A stretch of DNA of 56,058 nucleotides from the NCBI GenBank assembly GCA_002392765.1, contig DGHT01000026.1, positions 1 to 56,058 of the forward strand. Direction: 5' to 3'. This document shows, piece by piece, positions 51,203-56,058 of this stretch. Numbering within the stretch: the first letter of the stretch is position 1; the number at the start of each line of letters is the position of its first letter. A program made the translations under genes and the position numbers. The DNA is from Verrucomicrobia bacterium UBA3841. GTDB taxonomy: Bacteria; Verrucomicrobiota; Kiritimatiellia; RFP12; UBA1067. The notes under the pieces were generated by a model. That model made no database searches. It was not told where the DNA came from and was given only the letters and a program-made list of their open reading frames with translations.

Positions 51203-52117
51203 TCAGGCGCAGGCCTGTTCGAGAGAGGCGAGATCGCCAACGTTCAACGCCTTGAGCGAAGGGTCGATCTTCTTGACCAGCCCGCTCAGCACCTTGCCGG
51301 GACCGAACTCCACGAAGGTGTCGCAGCCGAGCGATCTGGCCGTCTCGACATCCTTCGCCCAGTTCGTCGGCTCGGTCACCTGTCTGAGCATCAGCGCTTT
51401 TATTTCGCCCGGGTCGGACGGATGCGGCATGCCGGTCACGTTGGAAAGCACCGGAATGCGGGGCGCGGAAAACGAGATGGAATCGAGCACCGGCGCGAGC
51501 TTCTCGCGCGCCGGAAGCATGAAGCGCGAATGGAACGCGCCTGCCGTCGCAAGAGGTATGGCGCGCTTGATGCCAAGCTCCTTCGCCGCCTCCGCAGCCT
51601 GCGCGACAGAGTCTTTCGAGCCGGAAAGCACCACCTGCGCCTGCGAATTGACGTTCGCCACCGTGCAGCCGGAAAGGTCGCAAAGAACTTTCAGCTTGCC
51701 GGAATCCGCCCCCACGATGGCGATCATGCCGGAAGGCTCGGCTTCGCAAGCCTCCTGCATGAACCTGCCGCGCGCCTCGAGCACTTTGAGCGTCGATTCG
51801 AAATCGACGACTCCGGCGGCGCACAGAGCGCCCCATTCTCCAAGCGACAGACCCGCCGCGCAGGAAAAATCCTTCCCCGACTTCGCGACATACGCCTTGT
51901 AGCACGCGTACGAGACCGTGAATATGGCAGGCTGGCACACGTTGGACTTGACAAGCTCCTCGGCGGGCCCCTCGAAACACGTCTTGCGCATGTCGAAGCC
52001 TAGCACGCCGTTGGCGATATCGAACAATTCCATCAAGGATGCGTCAGCCTCGGCCAAATCCCTGCCCATGCCGGGCGTCTGCGCGCCCTGTCCAGCGAAA
52101 ATACAGCAATCGGACAT
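51203..52117 (-). CDS. fabD: Malonyl-CoA:ACP transacylase FabD
   Basis: FabD loads malonyl groups onto ACP for fatty acid synthesis. The 304-residue protein has the N-terminal IFAGQGAQTPGMG, the nucleophile GLSLGEW (S91; usual GHSLGE with histidine replaced by leucine) and the catalytic histidine in AFHSRFM. The end (VEFGPGKVLSGLVKK) is typical. ATG 52117 with GGAGG 7 bases upstream is preferred to the TTG at 52123. No fabH, fabG or acpP is adjacent. It lies between a surface-repeat gene and the transglutaminase gene. Confidence 0.93.
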   Translation of the reverse strand: MSDCCIFAGQGAQTPGMGRDLAEADASLMELFDIANGVLGFDMRKTCFEGPAEELVKSNVCQPAIFTVSYACYKAYVAKSGKDFSCAAGLSLGEWGALCAAGVVDFESTLKVLEARGRFMQEACEAEPSGMIAIVGADSGKLKVLCDLSGCTVANVNSQAQVVLSGSKDSVAQAAEAAKELGIKRAIPLATAGAFHSRFMLPAREKLAPVLDSISFSAPRIPVLSNVTGMPHPSDPGEIKALMLRQVTEPTNWAKDVETARSLGCDTFVEFGPGKVLSGLVKKIDPSLKALNVGDLASLEQACA

Positions 52118-52138
52118 CTTCAAACCTCCAGCGGCGGA

Positions 52139-52879
52139 TCAAAATTGCGCGTTCATGACGGGAAGCACCGGAACGGCGCCCGTCGAAATCAGGTTGAGCA
52201 CGCCGATTTGCACTCCGGCGAGGTTTTTGGCGCCGTTGAAGACGCCCAGCTGGAGGCCGGAGGCGTTTTCCGCGGCATAGTTCACGACGCCGAGCTGCAG
52301 GCCGGCAAAGCGCTCCGCGCAGTTGACGACGCCGAGCGACCAGCCGTAGAAATCGTTGAAAGCGGCGTTGGCGACGGCAAGCTGGAAGCCCGCACCGCCG
52401 CTCCTGTCGTGGTTGTACACGCCGATCTGCCCTCCGCCGAACTCGCCGTCGATGTTCACGAGCGCGATCTGGATGCCCGCGAACTCGCCCTTCGTGTAGT
52501 TGAGGGCCGAGGCGATGTCGATTCCGCAGGAACCGTCGAGACGGACGTTGAAAAGACCCGAAACGCCGATGCCGCAGCATCCGCCTTCAATCCAGGCCGC
52601 TCCGCCGTTGACCTGCAGACCGCACACGTCACCCGTGACGCGGCTGACGAGACCGAGATCGATGCCGTAGACAGAACGCCTCTTTCCGTAGAAAAGGTTC
52701 AGCCCCAGATTGTTCACCGCATTGCCGGTGAAAACGCCGATCGGATATGCGAAATCCAGACCGACCGTACGGTAGCAGGGGCGGCTGTCATCCGGGCCGA
52801 CGGCGGTGTTGTAGTCGCCGGGCGCGGCGAAAACGGCCCCTGCGGCAAAAATCGCGGCAAACAGACTTGTTTTTTTCAT
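52139..52879 (-). CDS. Exported surface-repeat protein, LA_2272-like
   Basis: A 246-residue protein with a signal peptide (KKTSLFAAIFAAGAVFA) and many short repeats of about 16-20 residues with the pattern GxQxGVxNxA: FAGIQIALVNI, FAGLQLGVVNYA, ASGLQLGVFNGA and LAGVQIGVLNL are clear. This matches the surface-repeat class first named in Leptospira (LA_2272-type). The ends of the strands and C-terminal F suggest a beta-solenoid or barrel at the outer surface. Function unknown. Its AAGGAG site lies 8 bases before the ATG. Confidence 0.75.
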   Translation of the reverse strand: MKKTSLFAAIFAAGAVFAAPGDYNTAVGPDDSRPCYRTVGLDFAYPIGVFTGNAVNNLGLNLFYGKRRSVYGIDLGLVSRVTGDVCGLQVNGGAAWIEGGCCGIGVSGLFNVRLDGSCGIDIASALNYTKGEFAGIQIALVNIDGEFGGGQIGVYNHDRSGGAGFQLAVANAAFNDFYGWSLGVVNCAERFAGLQLGVVNYAAENASGLQLGVFNGAKNLAGVQIGVLNLISTGAVPVLPVMNAQF

Positions 52880-52980
52880 TCTCTGGTCTCCTTATTTTTA
52901 CAGGGCAAAAACCCCAATTCATTTATTACATAATATTCTCTCAAATATCGGCGGAATTTTCAATATAAATATGCGTTGGC

Positions 52981-53048
52981 CCAGAAATTACAAAACCCGG
53001 GGAGGGACGCACAGGAGCGCGTCCCTCCCCGGGTTTTGTAATTTCTGG
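52981..53048. repeat. 30-bp perfect palindrome with 8-base loop
   Basis: Bases 52981-53010 and 53019-53048 are exact reverse complements. The inner 15 bases of each arm are GC-rich (CCCGGGGAGGGACGC), the outer parts A- or T-rich (AATTACAAAA, TTTTGTAATT), so on each strand it has the form of an intrinsic terminator: a GC stem followed by a T-rich run. It may insulate the divergent promoters. It also shares its GGGACGC/GCGTCCC core with the hairpins at 53237-53262 and 53660-53680. Confidence 0.9.
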
Positions 53049-53064
53049 CAGGCAAAAAAATGGC

Positions 53065-53093
53065 TTGATTTCTGGACGGCGGTTCGCTATAAT
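53065..53093 (+). promoter_or_regulatory. Promoter of the methyltransferase leader RNA
   Basis: TTGATT (53065-53070), 17 bases, TATAAT (53088-53093). Predicted start near 53100, at the base of the first leader hairpin. Strong match to a housekeeping promoter. Confidence 0.75.
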
Positions 53094-53099
53094 ATACGC

Positions 53100-53324
53100 A
53101 TCCCGCGAGGCGCATGCTGCGGCGCGGGATCATAGTCCGGGAAACGGGAAACCCGCCGGGCGCTCGATTTGTTGCACTACTGCAACGCTGTCGTTCAGAG
53201 GAACCTGAGAAATTTCTAACAAGACGACGTGATTGCAGAGGCGTGCCATCTGGCACGTCTCTACGCGTTTCTTGTTGGGCTTCTCAGGGCCTCTCTGAAA
53301 ACGTGATAGAGGCCGTGCCTTTTT
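53100..53324 (+). ncRNA. Structured leader RNA before the methyltransferase gene
   Basis: Right after the promoter the RNA can form a hairpin 53100-53107/53123-53130 (8 exact pairs), a GTTGCA/TGCAAC stem (53171-53186), then a long rod: 53195-53200 with 53293-53298, CCTGAGAA (53204-53211) with TTCTCAGG (53281-53288), AACAAG with CTTGTT, and an apical 11-pair stem 53237-53247/53252-53262. The 3' closing strand of the rod overlaps the first arm of a terminator-like hairpin (53288-53314), so the two folds exclude each other. This is the layout of an attenuator or riboswitch. No known class was recognised; a stand-alone small RNA is the alternative. Confidence 0.55.
53288..53324 (+). terminator. 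Terminator-like hairpin before the methyltransferase
   Basis: GGCCTCT (53288-53294) pairs with AGAGGCC (53308-53314), followed 5 bases later by TTTTT (53320-53324). Forty bases before the methyltransferase start. Could serve as attenuator or end of a short RNA. Confidence 0.5.
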
Positions 53325-53363
53325 CATGTTCTGGCATCGTTGCGATGCTGGAGATGAGAAGAG

Positions 53364-54689
53364 ATGGCCAACAAGAATCTTTCAAATGCCAAGAACGCGA
53401 AAAACGATGAGTTTTACACCCAGCTGAATGACATTCAAGCCGAGGTGAACGCCTACATCGACTATGATCCCGACGTCTTTCGAGGAAAGACGGTCCTTCT
53501 TCCTTGCGATGATCCAGAGTGGAGCAATTTCACGCGATTTTTCGCGCAGAACTTCGAGCGCTTCGGCTTGAAGAAGCTTATCTCGACAAGCTATGCCGCG
53601 GCGTCGAAGAAGATTCCTAACGCAGAGGCGCAGAGTTGCGGAGTGCGCAGAGGTGGTAGGGGCGTGTCTCCGACGCGCCCGCAAAGGTATCAACCGACAC
53701 TATTTGAGCAGGAGAGCCCGCAGTATGACGAGAAGAAGACGGCGGTGCGCGGCAAGATCTTCGTTCTCGACCACGACACGAACAAAAACGGCAGAATAGA
53801 CTTTGAGGATCTGGAATGGAATTATCTCGAAGGCGACGGAGACTTCCGGAGCGAAGAGGTTTGCAAGCTGAGGGATGAAGCGGACATGATTATTACGAAT
53901 CCTCCGTTTTCGCTGTTCAGAGAGTTTTTGGCGTGGATTGTGGGAGCGGATGGTGGTGATGATCTCGTGCAGAGGCGCAGAGGCGCGGAGGGTATGAAAT
54001 GTGATTTAGCCGCAAAGAACGCAAAGGGCGCAAAGAAGTTCCTGATCATCGGGAGCATGAACACAGTCAACACGAAAGACATATTCCCTCTTGTTGTAAA
54101 AGGATGTTTATGGCTTGGAAATGGTTTTTCACATGGTAATGCATTCTTTCGCGTTGCAAATGGTGCGAGGACGGAATACGCCGATGGTGTCTATGACAGC
54201 ACAACCAACTTGGTAAAGTTTCGGAATTGTTGTTGGTTTACCAATCTTGAACACGGCAGGCGACATAGGCCATTGCGGTTGATGACAATGGTGGACAACA
54301 TCAAGTTTTCCAAGCACAAGGAAATTCGTGGCGTTGGCTATAGGAAGTACGACAACTATGATGCCATTGAAGTTCCTTTCACGGATGCAATACCAAGTGA
54401 CTATGATGGAGTGATGGGCGTTCCGGTCACATTCCTCGACAAGCACTGCCCTGAGCAGTTTGAAATTGTTGGTATCACCAAAACATGGTTTGGCGCGGCA
54501 ACGAAGACATATCCTGAGCAAGTTCAAGTTGATGCAAATGGGAAACGTAAGACTGTTACGAAGTTGAATGATGGCGCCGTGTTGAAGATCGACGATCCGC
54601 CGATTGGTACGACATACTATGAGGTGAACGGCGAGAAGTATATCCAGACTTATCCCCGCATCCTCATCCGTGCAAGGCGGCTAAAATAA
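53364..54689 (+). CDS. EcoRI-family adenine-specific DNA methyltransferase
   Basis: A 441-residue modification methyltransferase of the EcoRI_methylase family (PF13651 type). The N-terminus NAKNDEFYTQLNDIQAEVN, the strand KTVLLPCDDPEWSNF and the catalytic NPPFSLFREF (179-188) are diagnostic, and FLIIGSMNTVNTKDIFPL follows. Two in-frame insertions of dispersed-repeat DNA interrupt the usual spacing: about residues 86-110 and 195-223. Both lie outside the motifs. It likely protects DNA from the downstream DUF262-HNH protein. Start ATG 53364 has GGAG 10 bases upstream, next to a hairpin (53334-53348) that could occlude it. Activity with the insertions is not assured. Confidence 0.85.
   Translation: MANKNLSNAKNAKNDEFYTQLNDIQAEVNAYIDYDPDVFRGKTVLLPCDDPEWSNFTRFFAQNFERFGLKKLISTSYAAASKKIPNAEAQSCGVRRGGRGVSPTRPQRYQPTLFEQESPQYDEKKTAVRGKIFVLDHDTNKNGRIDFEDLEWNYLEGDGDFRSEEVCKLRDEADMIITNPPFSLFREFLAWIVGADGGDDLVQRRRGAEGMKCDLAAKNAKGAKKFLIIGSMNTVNTKDIFPLVVKGCLWLGNGFSHGNAFFRVANGARTEYADGVYDSTTNLVKFRNCCWFTNLEHGRRHRPLRLMTMVDNIKFSKHKEIRGVGYRKYDNYDAIEVPFTDAIPSDYDGVMGVPVTFLDKHCPEQFEIVGITKTWFGAATKTYPEQVQVDANGKRKTVTKLNDGAVLKIDDPPIGTTYYEVNGEKYIQTYPRILIRARRLK
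53627..53686 (+). repeat. In-frame repeat insertion 1 in the methyltransferase
   Basis: Reads TAACGCAGAGGCGCAGAG then GTGCGCAGAGG, followed by a 9-bp hairpin GGGCGTGTC/GACGCGCCC (53660-53680, 3-base loop). It encodes the arginine/glycine-rich stretch GVRRGGRGVSPTRPQ. Confidence 0.8.
53970..54036 (+). repeat. In-frame repeat insertion 2 in the methyltransferase
   Basis: Two repeat types side by side: GCAGAGGCGCAGAGGCGCGG (53970-53990) and GCCGCAAAGAACGCAAAG plus GGCGCAAAG (54009-54036). They encode LVQRRRGAEG and LAAKNAKGAKK. Confidence 0.8.
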
Positions 54690-54843
54690 CTCTCTGCGCA
54701 CTTTGCGTCTCTGCGCCTCTGCGTTAAAACACAGTCCGATCTACACGTTCTACATGTTCTACACGGCAAAACACTCGGCACAAAATCCTGTCAATCCTGT
54801 AAATCCTGTCTAAAACAGAAAAAGAAAAGAAAGACCTACGCCA
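54690..54843. repeat. Intergenic repeats between methyltransferase and DUF262-HNH genes
   Basis: No gene. It holds inverted copies of the same units (TTTGCGTCTCTGCGCCTCTG near 54705-54725), CTACACGTTCTACATGTTC (about 54740-54760), and AATCCTGTCAATCCTGTAAA (54786-54810). These are the intergenic forms of repeats found inside the preceding gene. Confidence 0.75.
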
Positions 54844-56007
54844 ATGAAAACAACTCTTCTGACCGACCTGACCGTCGATGACATCTGCCGCGGATTCGTC
54901 TACAACGAGCTCGAGGGCAAGGGGCTCTTCGGCTGGGACGGCAAACTCGTTATCCAGCCCGAGTACCAGCGCAACTACATCTACGCGGACGGCAAGAAGG
55001 ATGTCGCCGTGGTCGATTCGCTGCTGAAGGAATATCCGCTCGGACTCATCTACTTCGTGAAGGTGGGCGATGACCGCTACGAGGTTCTCGACGGGCAGCA
55101 GCGCATAACGAGCTTCGGGCGGTTCGTGCGCGGCAAGTTCCCTGTCGTGGACGAGCAGGGGATGCCGCACTATTTCGACGGGCTAAACGCCGAGGAGCAG
55201 CGGCGAATCCTGGAAGCGAAGTTGACGATCTACGTCTGCGAGGGAGCAGAAACGGAAATCAAGGAATGGTTCAAGACGATCAACATCGCCGGCGTTCCCC
55301 TTGTCGAGCAGGAACTGCTGAACGCGATATACTCGGGGCCGTTCGTGACTGCGGCGAAGGAGGTGTTCTCGAACTCCGGCAATTCGGAGATGCAGAAGTG
55401 GAAGTGCTATGTCGCGGGCGACGAGCAGCGGCAGAAGATACTGGAGACGGCGCTCAAGTGGGTTTCGGGCGGCGCGGTGCAGGATTACATGGGGCGACAC
55501 CGTTTCGACAAGGACTGCCGGGAGCTGAATGCATACTTCACGAGCGTAATCGACTGGATCGACGGCGTATTCAAGGGCGTGAAGGATGAGATGTGCGGTC
55601 TCGAGTGGGGACGGCTCTACAAGACATACCGCAAGACGGCCTACGATCCCGAGAGGGTCTGGCGGCGCGTTGAGGAGCTTTACGGCGACGAGTTCGTGAC
55701 GGACAGACGCGGCATTTTCGAGTATGTGCTTGGCGGCGAGAAGGAGGCGCGGCTTCTCAACGTGCGCGTATTCAGTGACAAGGAGAAGAAGCAGGTCTAT
55801 GCGCGGCAGACTGCGGACGCCGAGAAGCGCGGCGTTTCGAATTGCCCGTTGTGCGCGGTCGGACACGAGGCGAGCGCAAAGCGTATCTGGAAGATTGGCG
55901 AGATGGACGCAGACCACGTGACGGCTTGGTCAAAGGGCGGGGCGACCGACATTTCGAACTGCCAAATACTTTGCAAGACCCACAATCGCGCGAAGGGGAA
56001 CAGATGA
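54844..56007 (+). CDS. DUF262 and HNH nuclease protein, probable restriction partner
   Basis: A 387-residue protein with an N-terminal DUF262 domain (YQRNY at 41-45 and LDGQQRITS at 82-90, the ParB-like nucleotide motif also seen in GmrS and related systems) and a C-terminal HNH nuclease: C334-xx-C337, DADHVTAWSKGG (metal-binding H358), NCQILCKTHN (second zinc pair and the final HN). DUF262-HNH proteins cut foreign or modified DNA. Directly after the EcoRI-type methyltransferase it likely forms a restriction-modification pair. The ATG at 54844 has a weak ribosome site. Specificity cannot be read. Confidence 0.85.
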   Translation: MKTTLLTDLTVDDICRGFVYNELEGKGLFGWDGKLVIQPEYQRNYIYADGKKDVAVVDSLLKEYPLGLIYFVKVGDDRYEVLDGQQRITSFGRFVRGKFPVVDEQGMPHYFDGLNAEEQRRILEAKLTIYVCEGAETEIKEWFKTINIAGVPLVEQELLNAIYSGPFVTAAKEVFSNSGNSEMQKWKCYVAGDEQRQKILETALKWVSGGAVQDYMGRHRFDKDCRELNAYFTSVIDWIDGVFKGVKDEMCGLEWGRLYKTYRKTAYDPERVWRRVEELYGDEFVTDRRGIFEYVLGGEKEARLLNVRVFSDKEKKQVYARQTADAEKRGVSNCPLCAVGHEASAKRIWKIGEMDADHVTAWSKGGATDISNCQILCKTHNRAKGNR

Positions 56008-56022
56008 AATTGAAAAATATGG

Positions 56023-56028
56023 TATAAT
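56023..56028 (+). promoter_or_regulatory. Extended -10 before the right-edge gene
   Basis: ATGGTATAAT, with TATAAT at 56023-56028. Two ATGs follow within 10 bases (56032 and 56038), suggesting another leaderless or near-leaderless start. Confidence 0.5.
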
Positions 56029-56031
56029 ATT

Positions 56032-56058
56032 ATGAAAATGAAATTTGCATTGTACATC
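56032..56058 (+). CDS. Start of a gene cut by the window edge
   Basis: ATGAAAATGAAATTTGCATT opens a frame MKMKFALYI to the end of the window. Only nine codons are visible, so nothing can be said of function. The lysine-rich start followed by hydrophobic residues could begin a signal peptide. Confidence 0.35.

Larger units (their letters stand above)
52880..53363. other. Divergent intergenic region with palindrome and RNA leader
   Basis: Between the minus-strand surface-repeat gene and the plus-strand methyltransferase. Holds a probable minus-strand promoter near 52925-52960 (AATATTAT, no clear -35), the 30-bp palindrome 52981-53048, the promoter 53065-53093 and the structured leader 53100-53324. 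Short frames across it are shadows. Confidence 0.7.

Noticed and set aside
51165..51980. N-terminal extension of the transglutaminase-like protein
   Set aside because: It overlaps fabD in another frame; the ATG at 51164 has a ribosome site and begins a signal peptide.
53171..53186. tRNA or tmRNA arm in the leader region
   Set aside because: The GTTGCA/TGCAAC stem has no T-loop consensus, acceptor stem or CCA nearby.
53114..53410. 98-codon plus-strand frame in the leader
   Set aside because: Overlaps the start of the methyltransferase in another frame and the stems of the leader; no ribosome site or motif.

Overview
The window looks like a Gram-negative, anaerobic member of the PVC superphylum, most likely Kiritimatiellota or a neighbouring Verrucomicrobiota/Lentisphaerota lineage. 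That placement is an inference from content: lipid A genes (lpxB, lpxI, an LpxL-type acyltransferase), a divergent ftsQAZ cluster with an adjacent alr, a eukaryote-like UDP-sugar pyrophosphorylase, LuxS, and many secreted glycosidases with signal peptides. I saw no tRNA, rRNA, CRISPR array or prophage.

Layout. 1-1151: no convincing gene; a 68-bp tandem repeat and a hairpin. 1152-27308: a dense, minus-strand housekeeping block read from right to left, with many 4-base ATGA/GTGA gene overlaps: alaS, lpxI, lpxB, DEAD-box helicase, queD, rsmD, queF; a secreted GH29 fucosidase; thiH, gmd, fcl, tyrA, thiN; rnfG-like, lpxL-like, UDP-sugar pyrophosphorylase, ybeY, outer-membrane barrel, hslO, alr; then ftsQ, ftsA, ftsZ, mutL, a family 2 glycosyltransferase, luxS and a flavoprotein. 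gmd and fcl make GDP-L-fucose, while two GH29 enzymes in the window probably remove fucose from external glycans.

27469-44179: a polysaccharide-degradation locus, also minus strand: GH127-type arabinofuranosidase, GH28-like polygalacturonase, glycerophosphodiesterase, SGNH esterase, CE1-like esterase, a DUF6259-like protein, a LamG/beta-helix protein, a large multidomain protein and a second GH29 fucosidase. Six sites here carry nearly the same ~40-bp DNA around the start codon, encoding a shared signal peptide. Five precede unrelated proteins; the sixth is an orphan that hits a stop after 20 codons beside a putative toxin-antitoxin pair (29805-30605).

44283-47024: a decayed DUF4143 ATPase and a broken ISL3 transposase, then a plus-strand AraC regulator. 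47041-52879: thioesterase, a double transglutaminase-like protein, fabD and a surface-repeat protein (minus). 52880-56007: a divergent region with a 30-bp perfect palindrome, a strong promoter and a structured RNA leader, then an EcoRI-family adenine methyltransferase and a DUF262-HNH protein (plus), a probable restriction-modification pair. A further gene seems to begin at the right edge.

Two themes stand out. First, short repeats of an intergenic type sit in frame inside coding genes (fucosidase, alaS, the arabinofuranosidase three times, the methyltransferase twice). Second, several promoters have an extended -10 of the form TGRTATAAT, and at three genes the ATG lies exactly 7 bases after the -10, which predicts leaderless mRNAs.
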